From Enteractinococcus helveticum (GTDB lineage: Bacteria > Actinomycetota > Actinomycetes > Actinomycetales > Micrococcaceae), in contig NZ_LXEY01000010.1 of the NCBI RefSeq assembly GCF_001657475.1, positions 57,257-121,256 of the forward strand: a stretch of 64,000 nt of DNA, read 5' to 3'. Under the pieces are notes generated by a model, which saw nothing but the letters and a program-made list of their open reading frames with translations, was not told the origin of the DNA and searched no databases. Position 1 is the first letter of the stretch. Each line of letters starts with the position of its first letter. A program made the position numbers and the translations under genes. This document shows positions 54,747-63,885 of the stretch, piece by piece.

Positions 54747-55360
54747 CCCATCGCAAGAATTCTCCAAGAAGCCTCCTGCTTGCAAGCTCACTGCGCTGCA
54801 CTGCTATGGGGGCGGGTATGCTGACGACGTTGCTGTTGGCCACCGGTTGCACCGCAGCTTCGAATCAAGAATCCGTCATGGATGTCATCGAACAGCGCGA
54901 TGTTGTTGTCAGCTTCGTGGTGGATACCACTGAGCAATTAACCGCTGGGAATTGGGAAGCTAACACTGGCACAGCATCGCCACAAGGGTGCACTTTGGAC
55001 AATGGTGAGGAGGGTGCCGCTTACACGTTTAAGTTGTGGTCCCCAGAACGCTCAGATGATCCCGCGGCTGACGCTCAAAAAATCGTCGAATATTGGGAAT
55101 CGCTAGGAACTTCAACCCGCGTAGTAGACCACGGCGGATCGCCAGTCGTCTACGGCACAGGTGGACCCGTACTACGAGCCTCTTTCAGCACCGATGCGGC
55201 AGGTGAGACCTATCGGATTGGAGCGATCGCTAAGTGTGCGCCTGGCGATGCTATCGAACTGAAGCGTGAAGCCAACGAAGGTCGCAAAGACGGTGAACGC
55301 TTCCCCGGCGATGAGTATGTGCCCGAAGAAAATGTCGACGACGTCTACAGAAATCAATAG
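54743..55360 (+). CDS. Lipoprotein paralogue 4
   Basis: A 205-residue lipoprotein; lipobox A-T-G-C near residue 36, same domain but with a changed middle (W-S-P-E-R-S-D-D-P-A-A) where the others have W-A-x-x-G-T-x-H-E. Closest in its signal region to paralogues 1 and 3. Last gene of the array; the next gene has its own ribosome site 70 bases on. Confidence 0.82.
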   Translation: MTHRKNSPRSLLLASSLRCTAMGAGMLTTLLLATGCTAASNQESVMDVIEQRDVVVSFVVDTTEQLTAGNWEANTGTASPQGCTLDNGEEGAAYTFKLWSPERSDDPAADAQKIVEYWESLGTSTRVVDHGGSPVVYGTGGPVLRASFSTDAAGETYRIGAIAKCAPGDAIELKREANEGRKDGERFPGDEYVPEENVDDVYRNQ

Positions 55361-55431
55361 CAGTACCAATGGCTCCTAGCTAGGCTGGGGTACGTAGTGT
55401 ACGACCACTCGGACCCGGTAAGGAGCCAGTG

Positions 55432-56163
55432 ATGAGCGGACGCATTCCCGATCGATTTGTCCGGTTCCCGGTGAACTTCCAAACCTGGAAGTACCTCACG
55501 TTCCTGCACTGGGCCTATGCTCCGGCGACCATCCAAGCGTTAGTACCCAATGGACTCACCGTTCAACAGTGGGACGGCAAAACCTGGGTCGGTATTACAC
55601 CATTTCGCATGACCGACATCCGCCTGCCTGGACTCCCGGCGCTACCGAGTTGGCGGTCGTTTCCGGAGCTGAATATTCGGACGTATGTGCGCACGGCCCA
55701 CGGGCGCGACGGCATTTGGTTTCTGGGGTTATTGGTACCGCGATTGAGTTTCAGTGCTGCAGCACGCAGCATTGGGCTGCCCTATCAACGGTCATCCTCA
55801 CATGTTTCTGCCGACGGATCCCACTGGAAGTATCGGTTCGACACCCCGCATCCGATGCGGCTAACTCATCATGACTGGTTTTCGGCTTCCGTCGAGGTGG
55901 GGGGCGGCTGGCCGAAGCGGATCGGACACCGTGGCTAGAAAGTGTAACTGGACGGTGGACGGCGTTTCACCAACGTGCCGGGATTCTGTGGGGGACACCT
56001 GTGTACCACGATCCGTGGGAACTGTGCTCTGCGAGCGCCGTCGGAAATCTCACCGCACCGCTGCGCGCTGCGCTGGGCGGGCCTACCGGAGCCCGACGGC
56101 GAACCGGCCGTGCACGCAGCAAATGCGGTGCACGCCCGGCTCGGGTTGCCTCGGTGGGCGTAG
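55432..56163 (+). pseudogene. DUF2071 (YqjF-like) gene with two frameshifts
   Basis: The first 156 codons match DUF2071 (V-N-F-Q-T-W-K-Y-L-T-F-L-H-W-A-Y, G-I-T-P-F-R-M, R-T-Y-V-R). The frame is lost after the G6 run at 55899-55904; one more G would continue R-L-A-E-A-D-R-T-P-W-L-E-S-V-T-G-R-W in the other frame. Near 56075-56090 a second shift restores the first frame for A-G-L-P-E-P-D-G-E-P-A-V-H-A and a stop at 56163. AAGGAG precedes the ATG. Two shifts make real decay more likely than one sequencing error. Confidence 0.75.
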
Positions 56164-56178
56164 GTTCACGGTTGCGGT

Positions 56179-57543
56179 TTAGGGTTCTTCGAGGAGTTCG
56201 GTGACCAGGGCGGCGATGCGGCTGCGCTCGGATCGGGTGAGCGTCACGTGTCCGAACAGCGGGTTGCCCTTGAGGATTTCGACTACGGCACCAACGCCGT
56301 CATGCCGACCGACTCGCAGGTTATCGCGCTGGGCGACGTCGTGGGTGAGGACAATTTTCGAGTTCTGGCCCATGCGCGACATCACCGTCAGCAGCACGTT
56401 TTTCTCCAGGGACTGGGCTTCGTCCACGATCACCCAGGCGTCGTGGAGACTGCGGCCGCGAATGTGGGTAAGCGGCAGGACTTCGAGCAGGCCTCGCGCC
56501 ATGACCTCTTTGAGCACGTTCTCGCTGACCAACGCACCCAGGGTATCGAAGACCGCCTGGGCCCAGGGGTTCATTTTTTCTTCTTCGGTGCCGGGCAGGT
56601 AGCCGAGTTCTTGACCCCCGACGGCGTAGAGCGGGCGGAACACGATAATTTTCTTGTGTTCGCGGCGTTCCAGCACGGTTTCCAGGCCGGCGCACAGGGC
56701 CAGTGCGGATTTGCCGGTCCCGGCGCGACCACCCATGGACACGATGTCGATGTTGCGGTCTAGCAGCATGTCGATGGCTAGGCGCTGTTCGGCCGACCTG
56801 CCGTGGACACCGAAGACTTCTCGGTTGCCACGCACAACCTCAACATATTTGTTCGACGTTGCATCCGTTTTGACCCGGCCCAGGGCCGATCCTTTGGACG
56901 ATGAGATGATCAGCCCCGTGTTGGTGGGCAGGTCGGTGGCGTCGTCGAGCTCAATGTGCTCGCCATCGTAGAGATTGGCGACCTGCTCTTCGGTGGCTTC
57001 AATCTCGGCCAGGCCGGTCCATCCGGAATCGGTGACCCACTCGTTGCGGTACTCATCGGCGTCCAGACCCATGGCTGCGGCCTTGACGCGCATGGGCAGG
57101 TCCTTGGAAACCACGGTGACGGTGCGGCCTTCGTCGGCGAAGTTCTTGGCCACCGCCAGAATGCGCGAGTCGTTGTCGCCCTGGCGGAAGCCTGCCGGCA
57201 GCACGGTTTCGGTGATGTGGTTCAGTTCCACTAGGAGGTGGCCGCCGTCGTCGTTCAGTGAGATCGGCTGGTTCAGCGAGCCGTGGCGGATGCGCAGATC
57301 GTCGAGTAGGCGCAGCGCGGAGCGGGCGTAGTAGCCCAGTTCTGAGTCGTGGCGTTTCTTTTCTAACTCGGTGATGACGACGATGGGGATGATCACTTCG
57401 TGTTCGGCAAAGCGCAGGATGGCCTTGGGGTCCGATAACAGCACGGAAGTGTCGATGACATAAGACTTTTGCGCCACGGCCGTTTTTACGGCGGCGTCAA
57501 CTTCGTCTTCAGGAATGCCAGTTGGTGTATTGAGCGGGGCCAC
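56179..57543 (-). CDS. PhoH-family protein with N-terminal PIN domain
   Basis: A 454-residue PhoH2-type protein: PIN-like RNase domain (residues about 28-160, [11 protein letters not shown]) followed by an RNA helicase-like ATPase with [10 protein letters not shown] and V-D-E-A-Q-S-L. PhoH2 proteins unwind and cleave RNA. GTG start with GGAG nine bases upstream. It ends 16 bases from the DUF2071 pseudogene, convergent. Confidence 0.9.
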   Translation of the reverse strand: MAPLNTPTGIPEDEVDAAVKTAVAQKSYVIDTSVLLSDPKAILRFAEHEVIIPIVVITELEKKRHDSELGYYARSALRLLDDLRIRHGSLNQPISLNDDGGHLLVELNHITETVLPAGFRQGDNDSRILAVAKNFADEGRTVTVVSKDLPMRVKAAAMGLDADEYRNEWVTDSGWTGLAEIEATEEQVANLYDGEHIELDDATDLPTNTGLIISSSKGSALGRVKTDATSNKYVEVVRGNREVFGVHGRSAEQRLAIDMLLDRNIDIVSMGGRAGTGKSALALCAGLETVLERREHKKIIVFRPLYAVGGQELGYLPGTEEEKMNPWAQAVFDTLGALVSENVLKEVMARGLLEVLPLTHIRGRSLHDAWVIVDEAQSLEKNVLLTVMSRMGQNSKIVLTHDVAQRDNLRVGRHDGVGAVVEILKGNPLFGHVTLTRSERSRIAALVTELLEEP

Positions 57544-57905
57544 GGTGTCTCCAGACCGAAGACGGCGGCAGGTCCGGTGCCAAAACTGTGGACGAGTGCA
57601 TCGGATTCGAAACTCTTCCCCAAGGTCGAATTCAGCGTCAGCGCCCAGTGGTTTTGGAGCGGGTGCCAGCCCGTCTTCACATCGATTCGCGGGTGGGCTT
57701 GGTCTCGGTCGGCCCTGAGCCTTGCTGGCAGCCAGGAACCGTACCGGCCCCTCGTCTGCCTTGGCATAAACCTTTGGGCCTTCCGGTCAGGTTGTTCTGA
57801 CACTTCTCAATCTACGGGGGCACGGGTGCTACAGGAAGATTCGCGAGGCAAAAGCCGGGTTACATTTTGATAAACAGTTGATAGCGTACGGCTCAACCCC
57901 GGGCA
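57544..57905. other. Intergenic stretch, nothing recognised
   Basis: Between phoH and the HxlR gene. A 105-codon minus-strand frame (57486-57803) overlaps phoH's start region and has no ribosome site or similarity. No RNA gene seen. Confidence 0.4.
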
Positions 57906-58292
57906 TCACACCGAGTCGTGAGCGGTGTCAAAGCGTTCGCGAGATGCCAGCACATCACCCGCGTAAGTTTCGGCCCAGGTGCGCAGTGCGCCAAGCGGCA
58001 GAATCAGGGTGCGGCCCAAATCGGTCAGCTCATAGTCGACCCGCACCGGCATCTGGGCTGCATCGACGTGGCGTGAAACCAGTCCGTCGCGCTGCAGCGA
58101 GCGCAGGGTTTCGGTAAGCACTTTTGACGAGATGCCGGCCACCGATTTCTTCAGCTGGGTAAACCGCAGCGGCCCATTGGCTAACACCGGGACAATGTGT
58201 GGTGTCCAGCGGTCGGTCGCATGGCGCAGCACACTGCGCGAAGGGCAGCCGTCAACGCTGGTATCAAAGGACAGTTGTGGCGATTGAGTCAT
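57906..58292 (-). CDS. HxlR-family transcriptional regulator
   Basis: A 128-residue winged-helix protein with HxlR marks: C-P-S-R-S-V-L at residue 15, H-I-V-P-V-L-A-N-G-P-L-R-F-T-Q-L, G-I-S-S-K-V-L-T-E-T-L-R and V-D-Y-E-L-T-D-L-G. The single Cys15 is the one that senses oxidants or aldehydes in relatives. GAGGGG precedes the ATG. Divergent from the oxidoreductase gene, which it probably controls. Confidence 0.9.
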   Translation of the reverse strand: MTQSPQLSFDTSVDGCPSRSVLRHATDRWTPHIVPVLANGPLRFTQLKKSVAGISSKVLTETLRSLQRDGLVSRHVDAAQMPVRVDYELTDLGRTLILPLGALRTWAETYAGDVLASRERFDTAHDSV

Positions 58293-58390
58293 TATTGCAG
58301 GTCCCCTCTAGTTACGTTGAGGTATCCGGTTACTCTTGGTTACCGTAGTGTCCGAAGAGCATGTTACCAACTCGATTCATGGAGGACATA

Positions 58391-58978
58391 ATGCAGATCG
58401 CAGTACTCGGAGACACCGGCATGGTCGGTTCGCGCGCCATCGCAGAAGCCACCAGCCGCGGCCACCAGGTCACCGGATATTCCCGCAATGGTGAGAATCC
58501 GCTGGACTTTTCCGACACCGCAAAGGTCGTGGAGATCATCAATAACCCGGACACCGATGTGACCATCATCGCCGTGGTCTCGGGCCGCACGGGATCCTAT
58601 GCCGACGACGTCGCCAACCACAAAGCACTCATCGAAGCCGCTCCAACCGGCCGTATCCTGGTGGTCGGCGGCGCAGGTGCACTGCAAGCTGATGAGAACA
58701 CCTTGTTGGTCGATGCACCAGGTTTCCCAGAAGAGTACAAGCCCGAGTCGCAAACCTTCGTCGAAGTCCACAAGCTGTACCAGCAGGCCGATGACCTTAA
58801 CTGGACCATGCTGGCTCCGGCCCCAGAAATAGCCCCCGGCGAGCGCACCGGTGAATACAACGTTGCTATGGATTATCCCGCCGGCGCATCGATTACCGCA
58901 GAAGACTTCGCAGTGGCCCTGATCGATGAGGCAGAAAACCCTCAGCACACCGGAACCCGGTTTACTGTGGCGAACTAG
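58391..58978 (+). CDS. NAD(P)-binding oxidoreductase (NmrA/YwnB-like)
   Basis: A 195-residue protein: Rossmann motif [12 protein letters not shown], then [11 protein letters not shown] and W-T-M-L-A-P-A-P-E. Atypical short-chain NAD(P)-binding proteins of this size bind NAD(P)H, some reduce quinones. GGAGG before the ATG at 58391 fixes the start. The pairing with HxlR is a usual redox-response arrangement. Confidence 0.85.
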   Translation: MQIAVLGDTGMVGSRAIAEATSRGHQVTGYSRNGENPLDFSDTAKVVEIINNPDTDVTIIAVVSGRTGSYADDVANHKALIEAAPTGRILVVGGAGALQADENTLLVDAPGFPEEYKPESQTFVEVHKLYQQADDLNWTMLAPAPEIAPGERTGEYNVAMDYPAGASITAEDFAVALIDEAENPQHTGTRFTVAN

Positions 58979-58989
58979 CCGTCCTGTCG

Positions 58990-59041
58990 AAAAGGGGGGA
59001 ACCGTTGCGTGAGGATTGCTTCAGGCGCAGGTTCCCCTTTT
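58990..59041 (+). terminator. Terminator after oxidoreductase gene
   Basis: AAAAGGGG and GGTTCC...CCCCTTTTT arms pair over 12 bases around a long loop; the T run follows, 12 bases after the stop. Confidence 0.65.
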
Positions 59042-59080
59042 TGCTACGGGGATTAAGTCCGCGTCGTCCCACTTAGAAGC

Positions 59081-59338
59081 TCAACGATATATTTCGCGAC
59101 GATGTCCAACGCGTAGCACTAAGATGACAAGCTCAGTGTCGTACACGTCGTAGACAATGCGATAATCTCCAACTCGGATGCGCAATTCTCCGGCACCGCC
59201 TTGTAGTTGGATACATCCGGGTGGACGGTGATCCTTAGTCAATTTTTCTATGGCGTTTAGTAGGCGGCGCGCTACTGGCTTGTCGAGTTTGCTCAACGCT
59301 TTCCGGGCAGGTGGTCGATAACGGATTGCGTATGTCAT
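59081..59338 (-). CDS. RelE/ParE-family toxin
   Basis: An 85-residue protein beginning Y-A-I-R-Y-R-P-P-A-R-K-A-L-S-K-L, with G-E-L-R-I-R-V-G-D-Y-R-I-V-Y and V-L-R-V-G-H-R-R-E-I-Y. The conserved RIRVGDYRIVY core and terminal H-R fit RelE-type mRNA interferases. It follows the antitoxin gene by 13 bases; two-gene toxin-antitoxin operon. Confidence 0.92.
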   Translation of the reverse strand: MTYAIRYRPPARKALSKLDKPVARRLLNAIEKLTKDHRPPGCIQLQGGAGELRIRVGDYRIVYDVYDTELVILVLRVGHRREIYR

Positions 59339-59351
59339 AGTCTTCTAGTCA

Positions 59352-59600
59352 TTAAAGCCCTAACTCAGCGATCAGCTCCTCATGAGAAACTGTGGGACCC
59401 GGATCTTTGCGAGCGTCAGCCGCTGCACGAATGTCTTCCTGATCCTCCAGTGCAGCCATTGCGCGATCGAATAAATCCGGGGAGACCAGAACGGCACGCC
59501 GAGTGGCACCGCGAGAAGTAATTTCAACGGGCTCTCGCTGCGCAGCAGCGATGTAGTCGCTTTGATTATTTCGGAACTGCGAGAGGGTAACAGATGTCAT
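59352..59600 (-). CDS. Phd/YefM-family antitoxin
   Basis: An 82-residue protein: N-terminal DNA-binding part M-T-S-V-T-L-S-Q-F-R-N-N-Q, then P-V-E-I-T-S-R-G-A-T-R-R-A-V-L-V-S, with an acidic C-terminus that binds the toxin. It represses its own promoter; a palindrome lies just upstream. Confidence 0.92.
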   Translation of the reverse strand: MTSVTLSQFRNNQSDYIAAAQREPVEITSRGATRRAVLVSPDLFDRAMAALEDQEDIRAAADARKDPGPTVSHEELIAELGL

Positions 59601-59607
59601 AGATCAA

Positions 59608-59631
59608 TTGTACTTCTTGTACAAGTTGTAC
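59608..59631. promoter_or_regulatory. Toxin-antitoxin operator
   Basis: A perfect palindrome CTTGTACAAG (59616-59625) flanked by two TTGTAC copies (59608, 59626), directly upstream of the antitoxin start. Typical of autoregulated toxin-antitoxin promoters. Confidence 0.6.
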
Positions 59632-59840
59632 TCAACTGTCTCCGTTCTGAGAGTAGTCCCCATGACGATCATGGCCTCAGCCTGCGGGAATCTTTCCATG
59701 CATAAACCCACACGGCCTCGGTGGTTTCAGAGGGAACGATCGTAGCTGTCTACGGAGTTTCTGCTAGTTCGGGCTGTCGCGGTCGTGGGATGACTAGAGG
59801 CCAAGTCCTGCGCCCAGCACAGGCCAGCTACAGGGCTTCG

Positions 59841-61731
59841 TCAGGAGATCACAATATTGAAATTGGGATCTCCAGGATCAAGCACTGACGTCAGTTCCGT
59901 TAGGACGTTCTGGTTTCCTTTCAAGAACATACCTTCAAATTCGGTCTCACCGGCTAGTAATGAGAGGAACTGGAGTTTGGATAACGACAGATGAAGTTGC
60001 GCTTCGGATTCGTTGTCCTCTTCTTCCTCATAAATCAATACCCCATTACGCAAAGTAACCCGAAAACTGCGATTGACATCATTGAAGTCAACGCTAAAAC
60101 TAAGATCCAAGTCCCAGGCACGAGGCCCGTCCACGGTGATCGCTATGGCATCAAATATCTGCTCTGGACTCAGTTGCTCCAGAATAGCTGGAGCATTAGC
60201 AGTGGTTGGGGGTACCGAAGTTACCCTTACGTAATTCGGAAGCTCCAGACAGAAAGAAATTGCGCCATGTGCCGTTTTCAGAGCCATACCCCAGTTGCTC
60301 CAAGGTATCGGCATAGAGTTTGGCTGCGGCCGGGTGATCTTGATCGACGAACACTGCGTGGTCTAGCAATGTTGCAGCCCACCGATAATCGCCCTGATCG
60401 TATGCTTCGTGAGCGATTTCAACTACACGATCGATTCCTCCGATGGCAGCCACGTACCGTTGAGCCAATTCTTTAGGCGGATGCGGCCATAAACGTGCAG
60501 GGTTGCCGTCAAACCATCCCATATACCGCTGATAAATCGCCTTAACGTTATGCGAAACGCTCCCATAATAACCGCGGTTACTCCATTCCCGGTCCAACGC
60601 TGGTGGTAACTGGATGTCCTCGGCGATTTCAGATCCGGTGAGTCCCTTATTGAGCATTCGCAGCGTTTGATCATGTAGATATCCATAGAGATCTCGCTGC
60701 AGGCTGAGCAAATGTAGGATGCTTTCTCTGCCCCACGTTGGCCAATGATGCGATGTAAAAAGTACCTCCGCGCGATCCCCGAAACGTGAAATAGCTTCCG
60801 TCAGATATCGGGACCATACATGTGGATCTCTCACCAGAGCACCGCGCAACGTTAGCAGGTTATGTTGAGTGTGCGTAGCGTTCTCAGCCATGCACAGCGC
60901 TCGGTAGCGGGGGATGTAAAAATGCATTTCAGCGGGGGCTTCGGTACTTGGAGCCATTTGGAACTCAAACTCAACGCCGTCAATGTCAAGAGTCTCGCCG
61001 GTTTCATGAATCTCCAGGCTTGGAGGAATGATGCCCGCATGCCCAGTAGAAGTCGTCTGACCCAGCCCTGCTCCGACCGACCCCTTGGGCCCGCGCTCGA
61101 GCGAGGCACCATACATATAACCGGCACGTCGTCCCATGGCGGTGCCAGCATACACATTCTCCGCAATGGCATGCTCCAAAAAGCCTTCAGGAGCGATGAT
61201 TTTGATCGAACCAGCCTCAACCTCGGACGGGTTGACGAGTCCGAGTACCCCACCAAAATGGTCGACGTGGGAGTGAGTAAAAATAACCGCAACAATTTTT
61301 CGTTGGCCCCGATGCGCGCTGTAGAGGTCCAAAGCTGCCGCAGCAGTCTCCGCAGAGATCAAGGGATCGATGACGATGACACCAGAGTCGGTTTCTACTA
61401 ATGACATTACTGATAAGTCGAATCCACGGACTTGGTACAGGCCCTCGACAACCTCAAACAGCCCATGCTTGGCTACAAGTTGTGATTGCCTCCAGAGACT
61501 CGGGTTCACCGATAACGGGGCGTCACCTTCAAGGAAGTCGTAACTTGCTATATCCCAGATGACTTTGCCGTCTGCGTCCTTGATGGTTGGTTCGTCCAAA
61601 GTCCCAAGAAAGCCTCGACTCGCTGCTTCGAAATCGTCCACGTTCTCAAACGGAAGGCTACGCAGCACAGCAGCGTGATTTTCTCGAATCGTCTGGGATG
61701 GTTCATTGTGTTCCACTTTGTCCTCCGTCAT
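59841..61731 (-). pseudogene. Alkyl/aryl sulfatase (SdsA1 type), frameshifted
   Basis: The first 500 codons form the MBL domain (H153-x-H155-x-D157-H158 in T-H-S-H-V-D-H-F) and dimerisation domain of an SdsA-type alkyl sulfatase. The frame then ends after R-K-G-N-F-G-T-P-N-H-C. The SCP2-like C-terminal domain continues in another frame (T-T-A-N-A-P-A-I-L-E-Q-L-S-P-E-Q-I-F-D-A-I) to 59841. One extra base in a five-base C run (60208-60212) explains the break. A GTG at 61716 with GGAGG upstream is the more likely start. Such enzymes release sulfate from alkyl sulfates such as SDS. Confidence 0.85.
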
Positions 61732-61792
61732 GTCGAAATGTCGGGTGAAGCCCAGCAGGTCGGCTCCGCAAGCGATAGACGTCGATAGGACC

Positions 61793-61963
61793 TTATTGCA
61801 GGGTCTTTGCTTTCAGCTGCTCAAATTCAGACTGTGCAATGGTTCCGGAATCCAAAGGTATCCTTGCCCTGTCAATCTCGTCAGTCGGGCTAGATCCAAT
61901 CAGATCCTTTATGAAATTTTCAGTCGCGTTATGGCCCAGGGGCCTGTTCCTGGCTGCGCTCAG
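61793..61963 (-). pseudogene. SHOCT-domain remnant
   Basis: The minus strand reads D-R-A-R-I-P-L-D-S-G-T-I-A-Q-S-E-F-E-Q-L-K-A-K-T-L-Q then stop, matching the short C-terminal SHOCT motif (L-x-D-S-G-x-I-T-x-x-E-F-x-x-x-K-A-K-L-L). The frame is open for 56 codons but no start or upstream domain is found. Remainder of a decayed gene or a very small protein. Confidence 0.5.
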
Positions 61964-62397
61964 CTATGCCGTTGTTTCGGGATAGATACGAATGTTGAGA
62001 GACTGGAGAAAAACCAAGAAGAAGTACCAAATAATCACTCAGAAATCATGCCAGAAAGCCGCTGGATCACTCCTTTATTTGCACACGCTTTGATACTCTC
62101 TTAGAGAGTTGTACTCCGTTTGTACACTCGGCGAATCGTGGCGCACACACCCAAAAAGGGTGAGTTCTTTGACTCCTCGCCTTTTACGTCAATTATCACT
62201 TGACTAAGAACCTTCGCCTCACCTCGCTGGCGTGTAGGAGTGACGAGCAGTGGCGAACTAGCTCTAGTGACAAGAAGGTGAACCTGCGCCTAAAGATTAT
62301 TTGAGGTACAGGTTCCCATCGCATCCCTTCGAAAAGCTTCATCTCTACACCTGCTCCTCGGAGTGAGATGATGATATTGAGCTCGGAGGTGGATGTC
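61964..62397. other. Intergenic stretch upstream of FitA
   Basis: No gene recognised. It should carry the antitoxin promoter; GTTGTAC and TTTGTACAC occur near 62105-62120, similar in core to the TTGTAC of the other toxin-antitoxin operator. Confidence 0.4.
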
Positions 62398-62625
62398 ATG
62401 GAACAGATTCTTCTTCGCGGCCTACCCGCGGGAACCAAAGCTGCATTACGTGCGCTAGCAGAACGCCATGGTAGATCCGTTGAAGCGGAAGTCCGTGCAA
62501 TTATCGCCACGGCTTTGGAACGCGAACCCATCAGCATTAACGATCTGTTGAGCATGGATGAGGGAGCTGAAATCGAATTTGAGCTTCAGACAATTCACCT
62601 GAAAGCTCGCGAACCAGAACTATGA
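62398..62625 (+). CDS. FitA-type ribbon-helix-helix antitoxin
   Basis: A 75-residue protein starting M-E-Q-I-L-L-R-G-L-P-A-G-T-K-A-A-L-R-A-L-A, then G-R-S-V-E-A-E-V-R-A-I-I, the FitA/VapB ribbon-helix-helix pattern. GGAGG upstream sets the start at 62398. Its stop overlaps the ATG of the PIN-domain gene. Confidence 0.85.
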   Translation: MEQILLRGLPAGTKAALRALAERHGRSVEAEVRAIIATALEREPISINDLLSMDEGAEIEFELQTIHLKAREPEL

Positions 62626-62768
62626 CCTACTTATTAGACACCAACGTAGCGTCGGCATTGAGAATCCGGGGGCGCAACCAAGCGGTCGAGGCTTGGGCCG
62701 CGACGATTCCGAACCTCTTGGGATTCACTGTCTCAACCCCTGGGATCACCAGACTGCCTGACGTCTGA
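62622..62768 (+). pseudogene. FitB/VapC PIN-domain toxin, truncated
   Basis: Forty-eight codons beginning M-T-Y-L-L-D-T-N-V-A-S-A-L-R, the first acidic PIN motif (D6), then N-Q-A-V-E-A-W-A-A. After about residue 30 similarity to PIN toxins ends and a stop follows; the other acidic residues are missing. The toxin is therefore lost while the antitoxin is intact. Confidence 0.75.
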
Positions 62769-62907
62769 ACGGTCCAATTCCCGGTCGTATTGCCGACCTT
62801 CGAATTCATCGAGCATGTCTCAGTGATCAGGAAGCGACGTCACGGTAAAGATCCATCCGGGGCCTAACGTGCCGGCGACAAATAAACCCGTGTTTTCCAC
62901 AGCGAAC

Positions 62908-63885
62908 TTAGGCTTGGAGGTCCTGCAAGAACGCACCGGCTAGCTTGGCCAGGTATTCAGGGTCTTGGGCGCCACACATTTCGCGCACCGAGTGCATTGA
63001 CAACAGGCCAACACCGGCGTCGATAGTTTCAATACCCAATCGGGTCGCAGAAATCGGGCCGATGGTTGAGCCAGAAGGCTGCGTATTTTTGGAAACAAAC
63101 ACCTGGTGGGGGATACCGGCCTGCTCAGCCCAGTGATTGAACTGTGCGGCGCCGCGACCATCCGACAGGTAGCGCTGGGTGGCGTTGACCTTCAAAATCG
63201 GGCCGTGATTTGGCTTCGGCTGATGTTCCGGGTCGTGACGATCCGCGTAATTCGGGTGGACCAGGTGCCCGCCGTCGGCCGAGAACAGTTTCGAATGCGC
63301 AATAATCGATCGGTGCAGGTGCACCGGGATGCTCTGACTGGCCATGATCAGGGTCAGCATTTCATCGAGCATCGGTCCGCCGGCACCCGTGCGGGTTTCG
63401 GAGCCGACTTCCTCGTGGTCAAAGGCCGCCAGTACGGTAATGTGTTCGGATTCGGCATCCAGCAGTGCTCGCAACCCGGCGTGCACCGAGAGTAGATTAT
63501 CCAGGCGCGGGGCGGCAAAGAAGTCGTTGTCGATGCCGAGCACGGCAGGTTCTTGCGTGTCGGTTAGCACCAGGTCAAAGCCCTTGATATCCGCCGGGTT
63601 AACCTCTGCGTGTTGGGCGATCGCGGCGAGAATATCGACGTCACCACCAGCACCGACTATGGGCACCAGGTGCTGCTGGCGGTCAAGTTTCAGACCGTCG
63701 TTGACGTTGCGATCCAGGTGAATGGCCAGCTGCGGGATCCGCGCCATGGCCGGTGTACGGACCAGGTGTGCGCCGTCGTCGGTAATCAACCGTCCGGCGA
63801 AGCCCAGGTCGCGGTCCAGCCAGGAGTTGACTAACACGCCGCCGTAGATTTCCACGCCCACGCGGTTGTAGCCCCTGACTTGCAC
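62908..63885 (-). pseudogene. M18 family aminopeptidase, N-terminus removed by IS insertion
   Basis: The 325-codon frame begins abruptly at G-Y-N-R-V-G-V-E-I-Y-G-G, about 100 residues into a normal M18 peptidase of about 430. Metal and catalytic regions are kept: R-L-D-N-L-L-S-V-H, F-D-H-E-E-V-G-S and D-G-G-H-L-V-H-P-N-Y. The first codons (V-Q-V-R) come from the border of an insertion sequence. M18 enzymes remove acidic or other N-terminal residues from peptides. Confidence 0.8.

Noticed and set aside
57486..57803. 105-codon minus-strand gene before phoH
   Set aside because: Overlaps the phoH start and lacks a ribosome site.
59841..60314. Separate gene for an SCP2-like protein
   Set aside because: It is the C-terminal domain of the alkyl sulfatase in a shifted frame; no ribosome site of its own.
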